Below, piece after piece: positions 35,450 to 48,439 of a stretch of 64,000 bases of DNA. This DNA comes from Delphinus delphis (lineage: Eukaryota; Chordata; Mammalia; Artiodactyla; Delphinidae). A model generated the notes under the pieces. It did no database searches. It saw nothing but the letters and a program-made list of their open reading frames with translations, and was not told where the DNA came from. Position 1 is the stretch's first letter. Every line of letters begins with the position of its first letter. Made by a program: the position numbers and the translations under genes. The DNA lies in the NCBI RefSeq assembly GCF_949987515.2, contig NC_082688.1, positions 79,922,731-79,986,730 on the forward strand, read 5' to 3'.

Positions 35450-36244
35450 GAGTGACATATTTTTTAAAGGGTACATAATTTTTAAAGAGTCATTCTAATT
35501 ATTTTATGGCACCAGGATCTTAAAGAGAGGGAATGGTTTACAACCTGCAGTTTCTTCAAACCTCAATGGCTATATCCATTCAACAACCGCTTGGAGTGCC
35601 TCCTCTGTATTTGGCAGTGAGCTAGGTGTTGAGGACAGAGAAGGCAACAAGCCAGACCCAGCCCCTCCCTTTAAGGAACTTTCAGTGCTGGGAGCTCAGT
35701 TCCAGCACACACTCAGCTTTCACAGACTCACTTTTGAGCTCTTCTACTCTCCTGAACTTGTCAGTGCCCTTCAGATACTGACCTACCTGCGATTTCTCCC
35801 ATTTGTCTTTCTCACTATACTTCAGACTGGATGCCCAGTGGCATTTTCCTGACCGTGGTTTGGCTCCTCTTGACAACCAATTTGTATGTCTATACTTTTA
35901 CACTATTCAGACAACGCTGGGACCCTCCTACTTTGTCACTCTTTTCACTAGCAAAGATCCAGCTCTGCATATCAAATTAACACAGTTTAATTAAATTTAC
36001 TTTCTTTCTTCACCATACTTTCAATGAGTAAAACATCTACTTAACATAGAATAATATTGGCCTAAATTATATGGCCTGTAACAGAAGTTTTTAACCACTC
36101 TCCAAAGGACTTTTGATACAGAAGAAACCTCACTTCCCACATATGTGACTTCTCCCTGATGTCTCAGAGATAGGGGATATGGCATATGTGATTAAGGAGA
36201 AAAAAGGACAAAAAATTTTTTTAGGAAATATAGATTTAGTCTTT

Positions 36245-36762
36245 CTCTCTATGGTAGTCTATTACTTTTCTAGACCCTATTGATTCTCCCCTCTCAGAAT
36301 TCTTGCCCTTGTATAGTCCCCTCCCACACTGACTCTGGTCTTGGCCAAGGAACTGGCTTTGGCTAAAGGGATATTAAGAAGTAGGATGTGAGCAGAGCCT
36401 TGATAAGTGCTTGCACATTGTGGCCTATCTTTTTGGCGTGCTTCTCTTCAGAACCCAGCTGCCAGGCTGTGAGAAGCCCAACTTAGCCACATGAAGAGAT
36501 CCTATGAAGGAATACTGGGGTCCTGGTCAACAGCCCCAGATAAGCTCCCAGCCAACAGACAGTATGTGAGTGATCCAGCTTGGATGGACCCTCCAGCCCT
36601 AGTTGAGGAATCTCAGTAGTCACCACACAGAACAAACATGAGCTATCTCTGATAAACCTTGCTCTAATTGCAGAATTTTGAGCAAATAAATTACTGTTGT
36701 TATTTTAAGCCACCAATGTGGGGGGCATTTTGTCATACAGCATGAGATAACAAGAACACTCT
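36245..36762 (+). mobile_element. MaLR LTR (MLT1 type)
   Basis: A solo LTR without coding sequence: GTCAACAGCCCCAGATAAGC, GAGTGATCCAGCTTGGATGG, and the end GTTGTTATTTTAAGCCACCA with ATACAGCATGAGATAACAAG. The order matches MLT1 LTRs. No internal retroviral genes are present. Confidence 0.8.
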
Positions 36763-37084
36763 TTTTTTAAAAAAAAATAAGAGGTGCTGTTTCTACTGTA
36801 TGTTGGAATTCTTAAGACTAAAATGCCTGAACCCTGGGTCAAGGTTCAACTTCCGTAATAAGAGAGATGCCGGTGTACAATTATACTGGTGTAACTGTCA
36901 GTTTAACGTCTGTGGCCCCATTCATCTGTAAGCTCCATGAGGGTTATGTCTATCATGGTCAACATTGTTTCAATGACCTAGAAAAGACCCTACCACATAG
37001 CAGGCACTCAATCAATATTTTAGTAAGTCAATATTATGTTGATTTACTAGCTATATTAGTTCTTCTGTTCGAATAGGACAGTAA

Positions 37085-37345
37085 TACTTGTTATTTTATT
37101 ATTATTATGAGCAAACATTATTATATAATGTTTACTACATGTAGGCACTGTTCTAAGCAATTTACATGTATCATCAAATTTAGTCCTCACAATAATCCTA
37201 TGAGCTTGGTACCATTATTATCCTTTTTTTACAGATGAGGAAACTGAGGCACAGAAGGAATAAGTAACTTGTTTGTCACGGGGCCAGGATTCAAACCCAG
37301 GGAGTCAGCTTCCAGAGCCCATATTGTTTGCCACTGCACTGCCCC
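37085..37345 (-). mobile_element. MIR SINE, nearly complete
   Basis: Antisense MIR: GGCACTGTTCTAAGCAATTT, CAGATGAGGAAACTGAGGCA, GGATTCAAACCCAGGGAGTC. It is the best preserved MIR here. From its end to 38.69 kb I see no recognisable gene or repeat. Confidence 0.9.
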
Positions 37346-38698
37346 TCCCAGTTTCCTGTTCTAGGCCTGGCAGTGCCATTGCTGTTGAAGCAAGAACAAG
37401 GAAAGGTTTCACACCAGAAGATGAAGAGTTCCCTCATCATGATGAAGACACCCCTGTGATTATGCAGGTGGAAAGCTGCACAGAGGGACTGCGTTCCTGC
37501 TCTAAAACACCTTTAAAACGTCAATGACAACAAGAAGATGACAGACAGGAATGAGAGATGGTGACACACACCAGGAAGAAAAACCCTTATACCAGGGCCT
37601 AACCCAAGCCTCTAACTCTGCCAGCTAAAGTGACTGAACTCCAACCCGTGAGCTCAGCTCAATCCCAGTCACCCTACAGGACTATAAGGAGCCCTGAGTC
37701 AGGAGCTGCTAACTCAGCGCTGAGTCTCTTTTAATGCCAGTGCCCCTGTGACTTGTTACTGGGTCTTCCTTATGCTCAGCACACAGACCAATGACAAAGG
37801 CCCAATGTGGCACCATCACCAACTCTGCCTCTGCTCTGAAGAACAGCCTGGATGTGGGAGTCTGGATCTAAGCCAGTAGCACTGTGAAGGTCACTAGCAA
37901 ACTGACCTCCCAGTTTGATGAGTACCTTCTTGACCCAAAACTACCACTACCACCACCAGCAAGTGTGTACACCCACACACAAATGGCCCAGCCTCACTCC
38001 CATATTTGGAGAAGACATGATAAGTTTAATATTAAAATTGAAATGGCAATTTACCCCAACAGTAGAAGAAATATTTCATAACTGTATCGCTTGATAGCTA
38101 AAAAGGGGTGCAGAGTTGGGGAGCAGGATGTTAGGTCTTGGTAATCAGCGGGGTCTTTTAGAGGGAGCCTTTGAACTATGTCTTCTCCATTTGACATTCA
38201 CTCAACAAATACTTTTTGACACCTGCTATATGCCAATAACTGTACTAGGTGTGAGAAATAAAATGTTGCGAAGCCATGATCACTGAGAGTGCTCCACCTC
38301 AGAAAAAGTGCTTTAGCCCATGAATCCCTTTTTGGTGTGCTGCCATCAGGCTGTAAGAGGCATCCTTGTGAACTAGACACCCTGTCAGGGATGCTGTCAA
38401 GGGCACTGCTCCTCTTATAACACAATGTTCTCTTCATAAGCATCCCTGGGAGACAGTCCAATCTGATCTCAATTCTGGGAATAGTTTTACTTCTCCAGAG
38501 TAACAGGTTTGTTTTTTACCTATGGACACCACGAATTGTAGGACCAATGAGGCTGTCAGCTTAGAGACAAATTCATGGCCCAGCTGTAGCAAATGTGAAA
38601 GTCATTCCTATCTGCATTTTTAGCTTTGTCCCTGGCTCTATTTTGTCTCTAGCCATGTTTTTATTTCTTCATTCTCTGCACTTTTAATTTATGGCAGC

Positions 38699-38727
38699 GT
38701 GTGTGTGTGTGTGTGTATATGTGTGTG
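38699..38727. repeat. Short GT microsatellite
   Basis: GT units broken by a single TATAT. Confidence 0.9.
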
Positions 38728-38916
38728 ATTTTTTTTGTTTCAGAGATTTTTCTTGTATCCTTGGAAATGTCTATGAACACTTTCTAAAAGAAGACATTGG
38801 CATCAATGTTTATAATACATTATATACATTTACATAAATGCTATGATAGAAGTGTATCTACAGGGTGATGTTAGCACACAAGAGGGCTTATAAATCAGTC
38901 AAAAGCATTAGAGGAG

Positions 38917-39117
38917 GGCTTCCCTGGTGGCGCAGTGGTTGAGAGTCCGCCTGCTGATGCAGGGGACACGGGTTCGTGCCCCGGACCGGCAAGATCCCAC
39001 ATGCCGCGGAGCGGCTGGGCCCGTGAGCCATGGCCGCTGAGCCTGCGCATCCGGAGCCAGTGTTCCGCAACGGGAGAGGCCACAACAGTGAGAGGCCCGT
39101 GTACCGCAAAAAAAAAA
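38917..39117 (+). mobile_element. CHR-2-type SINE, young
   Basis: GGCTTCCCTGGTGGCGCAGT to GTACCGC and a pure A tail. A perfect 16-base target duplication AAAAGCATTAGAGGAG lies at 38901-38916 and 39118-39133. Confidence 0.96.
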
Positions 39118-39134
39118 AAAAGCATTAGAGGAGA

Positions 39135-40470
39135 CCTTACATAGGGGTCATTGCTTGAGTTGAATTCTTATTTTGTATTGTTCTTTGTTTTGTTGAGGAT
39201 CTTGTAGAGTTTATTCACAATGCAACAATTGTTAAACAAAGTTAAGTTGTTATCTAGTGCAAGACAATAATAAAAATCTGGCAGAGTAAATTTTTTACAT
39301 CATATCATGGGTTCATGGGACACCACAGAAATATTTGACAATAGATTGAGGCTACTTCTACAAGAGTTTCCTTTCATCTATTTTTTTCTGACAAAAAGAT
39401 CATGGGCAAAAATAATTCATATCTACATCAGAATTTACATGCAGATAAAGAAATTAAGGTGGAATATCAAACTTAAGTTAGAAGATATTTGATAGCAAAG
39501 TGAGGTGAAGAATTAAAATAGTTATTTAGAAGACATATGTACACAAAATGTTATCAACTGGATTATTAAAATAAATGAGGGCAAACAGGATTTGGGAGTT
39601 TAAATTATCAAGATCAATAGTCTCCATGTGGAAGGGATATTAAAAATCATTTAGTTCAGTTGCATACCTGTGCAGCAGTGTTATTCCTTAATTCTTTATT
39701 CCATCTTGCAGGTAGGCCCCCCAGCCTTGGACGGTCCATGGATTGTGTGGTTGCCTGTATGAGAACAGAGTGAGAGAAAGAATAGCTGCTGACGCATTGT
39801 TTTATGTGTGCTGGGTCAGCAGATTATTTTTAAATACACTCAATTTGAGCTCTTTTTTCCCCTCTTTTCTTAAAAAAGAGTTCTAGCAATATAAAAACTC
39901 ATATTGACCAACTGCATATAGAGGACCTGAAGAAATAGGTCAAGATCTCATGGATGAAGCATTTCACAATTTACAAAAAGACAGCAATAAACATGTTTAT
40001 TGCACATCTTTTCATTTTCAATGGCATGAAAAATTACAACCATCTTTCTTCAGGTTAAAAAGAAAGAAAGAACGAAAAAGTAAACTAGCTATACTCCATG
40101 ACCTCTTTCAACAATCTATAAGGCCCGGCGCTTTAAAGAGGATACTGTTCTGCCTTGCATTGGGGAAAATTGTTGACTTTTAACTTAGAATGACTAAAGA
40201 AAATGCATTGCTATTTCCACCCCCCTCTTCCTTTCTATCAGAATTTTTTTTAAGACTTAAAAGCAAAATTATCTGAAAATTGCTCACTGCTGAGCAGAAA
40301 GGCTACTCTGAACTCAGAAATTAGTCACTGACATTTCCTGCAGGAGGGCAGCCCAAGCAGGCAGAAAAACCACTACAGTGCTAGGCTGGATGTTCCATGA
40401 GGGCAGGAACCATCTCTGCTTCTTCACAACTATCTACCTGGTGCCTGGCTTAAAGTCTGGCACAATGCAT
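39135..40470. other. Intergenic sequence, nothing recognised
   Basis: AT-rich, with no repeat that I recognise. Open frames up to 77 codons lack any known feature. Confidence 0.5.
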
Positions 40471-40945
40471 ATTCATTCATTCACTCATTCCATAAACTTG
40501 TATTGAGTACCTACTCTGTACCAGGCAGTGTTCTATATGCCTGGGATACATCATAAAACAAAACAGACAAAAATCTCTATCTAAATGAAATTTTACTTCT
40601 ATTGGGAAGAGGGTATAGCGGGAAGAGACAATAGGTAAGTAATCTGTTTTGTCATGAGTGTGAAGTGATATAAAAAAGTTAAGGGGGATTGGGAGTGCTA
40701 AAGAGGAAGAGCAGATTGTGATTTTGAATAGGGTAGACATTGTAGGCTTCATTGAGAAGGTGATATTTAAACAAAGCCTCGAGGCGGGTGAGATGCTCAA
40801 TACACACTTGTTGATTACACAAATGAATGAGACCAAAGTTAAGGAAGCAGAAAAGTACAAGGGATGTTCAGGAGGTGGTGAGAAAACGAGTTGAGAAGGT
40901 AGGCTGTTGGAGATGAACTGGGAAGGAGACGGGAGGCTCACTAAG
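40470..40945. repeat. Ancient interspersed repeat, copy
   Basis: ATTCATTCATTCACTCATTC, GTACCTACTCTGTACCAGGC and GGTGATATTTAAACAAAGCC correspond to the start of the 11.7 kb element. The 154-codon minus-strand frame over it is an artefact. Confidence 0.5.
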
Positions 40946-41458
40946 AAGGCTGCAGAGCTAAAGGGTATGAATTTACAAAATTTAGAGTTTACAAAGAACT
41001 TTCACTTATAATCCTATTTAATTCTCACATTCCCAGTAAAGTTAGTTTTGTCTCTACCAATAAAGAAACTATACTCAGAGTAGCTTGGTAATTTTCCTAA
41101 GATCATACAGAGATACAACTTAAGAGTAAAATTTTATGTACATTTTTTAAATTATACACCCTGTAAAGCAACCAATAGATTGTGAGTGCTCAACAAAAAA
41201 ATTAAAGAATAGTAAACTAACAGCCTATTTTGAATCATGTGTATGGTATTACTGGCAACAGAAAATATGGAGCTGCAAATCTATTTCTTTCATAAATGCC
41301 TCTCTTTTTACTAGTGTAAACTTTTGCAAACTTTTGCTTTCAGATTCAATCCATTTCTCTTACAAACACAATAATACTTTGTGACTTGATTTTCATGAAT
41401 AAAAATATTTCTCAGTTATACAAGAAATACATGGATACTTTCTTTAAAAGGTTAAAGT

Positions 41459-41665
41459 TGAGCTTCCCTGGTGGCGCAGTGGTTGAGAGTCCGCCTGCTG
41501 ATGCAGAGGACACGGGTTCGTGCCCCGGTCCGGGAAGATCGCACATGCCGCGGAGCGGCTAGGCCCGTGAGCCATGGCCGCTGAGCCTGCGCATCCGGAG
41601 CCTGTGCTCCACAACGGGAGAGGCCACAACGGTGAGAGGCCCACATACCGCAAAAAAAAAAAAAA
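41459..41665 (+). mobile_element. CHR-2-type SINE, young
   Basis: CTTCCCTGGTGGCGCAGTGG through CATACCGC and a pure A tail of about 18. A perfect 13-base target duplication AAAAGGTTAAAGT lies at 41446-41458 and 41666-41678. Confidence 0.96.
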
Positions 41666-41839
41666 AAAAGGTTAAAGTCCCCACCCAGTGGCCACCCTCC
41701 ACCCTGATCCTCAACATCAGAGATAAGTAAGTACTATCAGTTCTGATTGTATCCTCCTGCTCTTTTTCTATGAATACTTGTATATCCAAGTGTTGCCTGA
41801 ATATCCACACTCGGTTAATATGTTGAAAACTGAACTCAT

Positions 41840-42150
41840 TATTTTCCCCTCAGAGCTAATCTGGTCCTCTGATTTCCTGTGTCAGTGAATAGTATTACCC
41901 CATCAGAAACTTTACATTCCATATTTTATCCACCCACTCACCTATCACATCTAATCATCAACAATCCCTGTAGGTATACCTCTTTAATATCTTGCGTTAC
42001 CACTACTCTCCAATCCTACTCCCACAGCTTTAATATTGGCCCTCTTTGCCTGCTACTTCTACGGCAAGGCCAGATTCATGGCTGTGTGATGTGCAGTCAC
42101 ACAGGGTCTCACGCTTAGAAGAGCCCCATGCTAGGTTTAATGCTCTGCTG
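41840..42150 (+). mobile_element. L2-like remnant
   Basis: AAACTGAACTCATTATTTTC, TTCCATATTTTATCCACCCA and TTGCGTTACCACTACTCTCC are reminiscent of the L2 3' region. Moderate support only. Confidence 0.4.
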
Positions 42151-42175
42151 TCACTGTCTCGAATTCCTCAATAAT

Positions 42176-42294
42176 CTTTTTTTTGGCTGTGCTGCACGGC
42201 TTCCGGGATCTTAGTTCCCCAACCAGGGACTGAACCCGGGCCCTGGCAGTGAGAGCACCAAGACCTAATCACTGGACTGCCAGGGAATTCCCAT
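42176..42294 (-). mobile_element. Short tRNA-derived SINE, antisense
   Basis: T-rich tail, TTCCCCAACCAGGGACTGAA and ACTGGACTGCCAGGGAATTC. The target duplication CTCAATAAT lies at 42167 and 42295. Confidence 0.9.
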
Positions 42295-42667
42295 CTCAAT
42301 AATTTTTGACAAGGGACCCTATGTTTTCATTTTGCACTGAGTCTTACAAATTATATAGCCAGTCCCATACTACTGTAATAGCATCCTAACTGGTATCCAT
42401 TTTCCCAGTATGGCCCTGCGGCAACCCACCCTCCACAATTCTGTAGGGAATTAAAAAGAAGACATTCCATTGGAATTGGATCAAGCAATACAGGGCACAG
42501 ACGTCTCCCCTTTTCAAGGCTAAGAAGTCTAAAGTACAACTTTAAATTGAAAAGATGAATTATAGAAGAATGAAAGTTCCATATACGAAGGATCTAACCA
42601 CATTATCTATAGACACTTTTGTATTACAAGTACTTAGGGAAGATGGCCAAAGTAAATACAAGTCTCT

Positions 42668-42860
42668 GTGAAGCCAGAATGGTAAAGACCACAGGCTTTG
42701 CATTCAGAAAGACGGGGCTCAAATTCCAATTTGACCACTTAATGTGTGACTTTCAGGAAGTTACTCAAATTCATTAATTTTTATTTCATATTGATAAAAC
42801 AGAGAAAATTATCTGTCAGGACTTTAGTGAGACTCACAAAATAACAGGGAACCAGTTAAG
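42668..42860 (+). mobile_element. MIR SINE remnant
   Basis: Sense MIR: AGACCACAGGCTTTGCATTC, TGTGTGACTTTCAGGAAGTT and ACAGAGAAAATTATCTGTCA. Confidence 0.7.
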
Positions 42861-42979
42861 TTCAACAAACACTACTCTGTGCCAGACCATGCCTTCATGC
42901 TGATGATATCAAGATGAATACGACTTCCTTCTGAAGCATACAGGATGGAAAAAGGTGGCGGGGGTGGGGGGAGAGTAAC

Positions 42980-43710
42980 TTCACAATATGGAGAAATCTG
43001 GCAAACGCTACCTCAGCCAGGTGATCAAGGTCAACATCAACAGTGATGAGTCATGTTCACAGTATGTACCTTGGATATATGATGAAACTAGCACTTTACC
43101 TCTGTGGTCTTTCTCCCCAAAACCCATAAACCCAGCCAATCCATGAAAAAAACATGAGACAAACCCATATTGAAGGACAGTCTACAAAACACCTGGCCAG
43201 TACTCCTTAAAACTGTCAAGATTATCCAAAATAAGGAAAATCTGAGAAGCTGTCACAGTCAAGAAAAGCCTAAAGAGACATGATGACTAAAAGTAATGTG
43301 GTATTCTGGATGGGGTCCTGGAACAGAAAAGGGACATTAAGTAAAAACTAAGGAAATCAGAATAAAGAATGGACTTTAAAAAGGAAAAAAAATTGTAACT
43401 TTGTATGGTGATGAATGGTAACTACACTTACTGTGGTGATCATTTTTCAGTGTATACAAATATCAAATCATTCTGTTGTACACCTGAAACTAATATAATA
43501 TTATATGTCAACTATACTCAATTTAAAAAAAGAATGGGCTTTTGTTAATAATAATGTAACAATTTTAGTTCATCAGTTGTGACAACTGTACCATTTTTAT
43601 TAAGAAGCTGACAACAAGGAAAACTGGGTGCCAGGTATACAGGAACTCTCTGTACTATTCTTGCAACATTTCTGTAAATGTAAAACTATTCTAAAATTAA
43701 AAGTTTACGT
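42980..43710 (+). mobile_element. Old L1M-type 3' end
   Basis: AGGTGATCAAGGTCAACATC, GACAAACCCATATTGAAGGA, CATTTCTGTAAATGTAAAAC and a terminal AAAATTAAAAGTTTA are typical of old L1 3' ends. Its middle parallels 13.8-14.2 kb. A second old element tail (TTCTGTTGTACACCTGAAAC) is embedded near 43.44-43.53 kb. Confidence 0.65.
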
Positions 43711-43721
43711 AAAAAATAACA

Positions 43722-44086
43722 GGGCTTCCCTGGTGGCGCAGTGGTTAAGAATCCACCTGCCAATGCAGGGGACACAGGTTCGAGCCCTGGTCCAGGAAAA
43801 TCCCACATGCCACGTAGCAATTAAGCCTGTGCACCACAACTACTGACCCTGTGCTCCAGAGCCCACGAGCCACAACTACTGAGCCCACAAGCCACAACTA
43901 CTGAAGACCGGGGGCGCCTAGAGCCCATGCTCCGCAAGAAAAGAAGCCACCACAATGGAAAGCCCGCGCACCACAACCAAAAGTAGCCCCTGCTCACCGC
44001 AACTAGAGAAAGCCCGCACACAGCAACGAAGACCCAACGCAGCCAAAAATAAATAAAGAAAATAAAGAAAATTTTAAAAATAAAAT
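43722..44086 (+). mobile_element. CHR-type SINE, full length
   Basis: GGGCTTCCCTGGTGGCGCAG to CAGCCAAAAATAAATAAAG. A perfect 11-base target duplication AAAAAATAACA lies at 43711-43721 and 44087-44097. Confidence 0.95.
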
Positions 44087-44634
44087 AAAAAATAACAACT
44101 GGGGGTTGGGGGTTGAAAGGGAGAACAGTTCATAAAAAAGACTGAGACAATGTGTAGTCACAGAGATAAGAGGAGAACCAGAACAAATTGGTGACACTCA
44201 AAAAAATATATATTTCAGCTCCAATAGGCCCCACAGTCAATTAAAAACTAAACGTTGCAAGAAATTTAAATTAATTCATACAAGCATTTAAACTAGAATT
44301 TTAGCTAGAATTTACTTTCCATTTTGTACTTTCTAATAAAATTTTTCTTTCCTTTTTAAAGAAAAAAAGTATAGCAGTAATTCTACACACCCAAAACTCA
44401 ACTCATCTTTCCTCCCCTCCAACTCTGCCCCCACCACAGCTTCCTCTTCCTCCTCTTTCAGGTCTCCCCATCTCAGGAAGGACATCTCCAACCTCTTGCT
44501 CAGGCCAGAAAGCTGGAAGTCAGCCATGACTCCTTCTCCATCAACTCTACATCCAGTCAACGCAACCTGCAGATTCTACCTCTATACTTATATTTCCCTC
44601 CCTCTCCATTTCTACTGTGTAGGCCTTACCAATT

Positions 44635-44798
44635 ATTTTTTTGTTTTGTTTTGGGGTTTTTTTGTTTCTGTTTTTGTTTTTGTGTTTTTGGCCATGCTAT
44701 GCGGCTTGCGGGATCCTAGTTCCCCGACCAGGGATCAAACCTGTGCCCCCTGCAATGGAAGCATGGAGTCCTAACCACTGGACCACCAGGGAAGTCCT
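44635..44798 (-). mobile_element. Short tRNA-derived SINE, antisense
   Basis: Long GTTTT-rich tail, TTCCCCGACCAGGGATCAAA, CCACTGGACCACCAGGGAAG. A perfect 13-base target duplication GGCCTTACCAATT lies at 44622-44634 and 44799-44811. Confidence 0.95.
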
Positions 44799-44819
44799 GG
44801 CCTTACCAATTCTAATCTA

Positions 44820-45140
44820 ATCTCTCATCATAAAAGCTTCCTATGAATCCACCTTCCACATTAGCACCCAAATGGTTGTTCTAAAATGTAAATATGATCA
44901 AATCATCTGTAAAACAAGGTTGATATGATTAAAATATGACATTTATAGAGAGTACCTGACAGGCGCTCCTCCCAAAAAAGTCAGCTGTTAGATGTTATAT
45001 CACCCCATCCCTAAAATCTTCCAGGATCTCTCAAGAGCTTTCAAGATAAAATTCAAGCTCCTAGCATAAGTCTCAAGCCCTTAAGAAATTGGCTCCTACC
45101 ATGCCTCCAGTCATCTCCAGCTATCTCCATGGATACTTGT
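44820..45140 (+). mobile_element. L2-like remnant
   Basis: TTCAAGATAAAATTCAAGCT, CAAGCCCTTAAGAAATTGGC and ATGCCTCCAGTCATCTCCAG match L2 wording. The SINE at 44.64 kb probably split the same element. Confidence 0.55.
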
Positions 45141-45264
45141 AACCTGGCAAGAGTTACAAAGCACACCACTGAAATAAAATATAATGGTAAGAAAAGAGAC
45201 CATTCGTGATAGAAACAAAAAGACAATGTCTAATAACATCTTTAAGAAGAAATGATCAGGACCT

Positions 45265-46730
45265 GGTTTAAAACAAAAAGCATACAGTAATCAAAAACAG
45301 TTTGGTATTGGTACAAAAACACAGATATGGATCAATGGAACAGAATAGGGAGCCCAGAAATAAATCCACACACCTACAGTCAACAATTCTTTGTTGAAGA
45401 ATTAATCTTCAACAAAGGAGGCAAGAATATAAAGTGGGAAAAAGTCTCTTCAGCAAGTGGTGCTGGGAAAGTTGGACAGCTGCATGCAAACCAATGAAGT
45501 TAGAACACACCCTCATACCATGCACAAAAATAAACTCAAAATGGCTTAAAGACTTAAACATAAGACATGACACCATAAAACTCCTAGAAGAGAGCATAGG
45601 TAAAACATCCTCTGACATAAATCTTACAAACGTTTTCTTAGGTCAGTCTCCCAAGGCAATAGAAATAAAAACAAAAATAAACCAATGGGACCTAATCAAA
45701 CTTACTAGCTTTTGCACAGCAAAAGAAGCCATTAAAAAAAAAAAAAGACGACCTACAGAATGGGAGAAACTATTTGTAAATGATGAGACAGACAAGGGCT
45801 TAATCTCCAAAATATACAAACAGCTCATACAACTCAACAGCAAAAAAACAACCCAATTGAAAAATGGGCAGAAGACCTTAATAGACATTTCTCCAAAGAA
45901 GACCTACAGATGGCTCGTAGGCACATGAAAAGATGCTCAACATCGGTCAGAACGGCCATCATTAAAAAATCTACAAATAACAAATGCTGGAGAGGGTGAG
46001 GAGAAAAGGGAACACTTTCACACTGTTGGTGGGAATGTAAGTTGGTGCAGCCACTATGGAAAACATTATGGCGGTTCCTTATAAAACTCAAAATAGAATT
46101 ACCATGTGATCCAGCAATCCCACTCCTGGGCATATACCCAGACAAAATTATAATTTAAAAAGATACATGCACCCCTATGTTCATAGCAGCACTATTCACA
46201 ATAGCCAAAACATGGAAACAACCTAAATGTCCATCAACACATGAATGAAGAAGACGTGGTACATAATATACAATGGAATACTAATCAGCCTTAAAAGAAC
46301 AAAATAATGCTATTTGCAGCAACATGGACACAACTAGAGATTATCATACCAAATGAAGTAAGTCAGAAAGAGAAAGACAAATAGCATATGATATCACTTA
46401 TATGTGGAATCTAAAATATGACACAAACTTATCTACAAAACAGAAACAGACTCACAGACATAGAGATCAGACTTGTGGTTGCCAAGAGAGGGGAGGGAGA
46501 GTGATGCACGGCGAATTTGGGTTGGTAAATGCAAAATATTACGTGTAGAACAGATAAACAACAAGGTCCTACTGTATAGCACAGGGAACTGTATCCAATC
46601 TCCTGCAATAAACCGTAATAGAAAAGAAAATTATAAAAAGAATGTCTCTATGTGTATAACTGAGGCACTTTGCTGTACAGCAGCAATTGGCACAGCATTG
46701 TAAATCAACTATACTTCAACTTAAAAAAAG
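45265..46730 (+). mobile_element. L1 3' part with ORF2 remnant
   Basis: The frame 45434-45928 encodes a recognisable ORF2 C-terminal block ([39 protein letters not shown]). Later pieces (CTGTTGGTGGGAATGTAAGT, AATGGAATACTAATCAGCC) continue with frame breaks to an A-rich end. 5'-truncated and inactive. Confidence 0.9.
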
Positions 46731-46734
46731 CATA

Positions 46735-48060
46735 AAACACAATAAAGAAAATGAATATACAGTTATATGCACAATATAACTTGTTTACAGAGAGGAAGAT
46801 TCAACATTATAAACATGCTAGTTCTTCCCAAACTGACTGATATATAAAAGCACTGTAATGACAATAAAAATCATGTCGGGATTTTGGGTAATCTGCCAGA
46901 AACATTCTTAAGCTCATCTGGAAGAAGAAAAATACTAGAAAATGCCAGGAAAATTGTAAAAAGAAGGAGCAATGAGGAGAAAGAGGCCTACCAGACATTA
47001 AATTTAAGTAAATTTAGTACATAATAAGAGTGGCATCTCACACGAGTTAGGAGAAAGAGTATTAAAATATTTAGACAAACTAGCTCACCATCTGCAGAAA
47101 GATAAAGCTCAGTTAATTACAAATAACCCTCAGTCCTTTCACCAAAAGAACTTCTAGGTGGAAAAAAGATTTAAATATGAAAAATTAAACGATGAAAGTG
47201 CTAGAAGAACACCTGGGAGAATATATTTACAGTGTTGGATTGGTGAAGTCTTTTAAACATAGCAAATGAAGAAGTAGGAGGGGAAAAGAAGAGAGGAGAA
47301 GAAAAGAAATAAGAAGCCAAAATAAAAAGTTGAAACTTACCTACATAAAAATTTAAAACTTTATATGGTCCAAATATATACACATATAGTCAAAAGCTAC
47401 AAAACACTAGAGAAAATAACTGCAACACACAACACATTAACACCTACTATCTATCACAGATAAAGGTGCTATTATATATCATTAAAACAGTGGAGGGACA
47501 CCACAGAAAAATGGTCAAATGAGAGGAATAGACAGGGTGACAGAAGAAGAGTTAGTAAACATTTAAAAGATGCTAACCACACAATTCAAGAAAGTCAAAT
47601 TAAAACAATAGATATCACTTTTTAACCTTTAAGGTTAGACAAGACAAAAAAAAAAAAAGAGAGAACTCACATTGGCAAAGTCCACTCATACACTGCTGAC
47701 AGGGGTACAAGCTGATATGGAAAGTTATTTATTCAATTTTAAATTTGCATTCACATTGACACAGCAATTTCAGTTCCAGATGTCTGTCTTACAGAAATAC
47801 TTTCATGAGTGCCCAAAGCTGTTATTTGAGAATATCTCAGCAACATTGTTCATGAAACAGTGGAAACTACCAAAATGCTCAATAGGGGAATGTTTAAATA
47901 TGGTGCCTGCATGCTATACACTATAAACTCGTTAAAAGTAACAAGCTAGACTATTTATCCTAACATAGTAAGATGACAATAAATTAAGCCAAAAGGGCAA
48001 ATTGCAAACAGCATGTATAATATGATCTTATTTCTGCACCAAAAAAGATCACATTCTAAA
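46735..48060 (+). mobile_element. Older L1M ORF2/3' fragment
   Basis: AAGAAGGAGCAATGAGGAGA, ACCAAAAGAACTTCTAGGTG, AAAAATGGTCAAATGAGAGG and AACAGTGGAAACTACCAAAA follow the ORF2 to 3' UTR order at much higher divergence than the preceding copy. Confidence 0.6.
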
Positions 48061-48218
48061 TTACTTCTAATCTTTTCGCATTTTACGTAAATAATGTTTC
48101 TTAAAAGTGTTAACTTCTATTACTGAAAAACCAGAATATTTAGCAGCACATATTTTCAGCACCACTGACATAAGTTTCTATGAAGGAAAAACCGTCAAAC
48201 AGAACATACGTAATGATG

Positions 48219-48428
48219 GGGGTTTTTTTGTTTTTTGCGGTACGCGGGCCTCTCACCGCTGTGGCCTCTCCCATTGTGGAGCACAGGCTCCGGACGCGCA
48301 GGCTCAGCGGCCATGGCCCACGGGCCTAGCCGCTCCGCGGCATGTGGGATCCTCCCCAACCGGGGCACGAACCCGTGTCCCCTGCATCGGCAGGCGGACA
48401 CTCAACCACTGCGCCACCAGGGAAGCCC
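48219..48428 (-). mobile_element. CHR-2-type SINE, antisense
   Basis: GCGGTACGCGGGCCTCTCAC, GGCCATGGCCCACGGGCCTA, ending CACCAGGGAAGCCC. A perfect target duplication CGTAATGATG lies at 48209-48218 and 48429-48438. Confidence 0.95.
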
Positions 48429-48439
48429 CGTAATGATGT

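Noticed and set aside
40477..40941. 154-codon minus-strand frame rich in Ser, Phe and Leu
   Set aside because: It lies over a copy of the ancient interspersed repeat. No domain or splice context.
45434..45928. Apparent 164-codon gene
   Set aside because: It is an L1 ORF2 fragment inside a 5'-truncated, frame-broken element.
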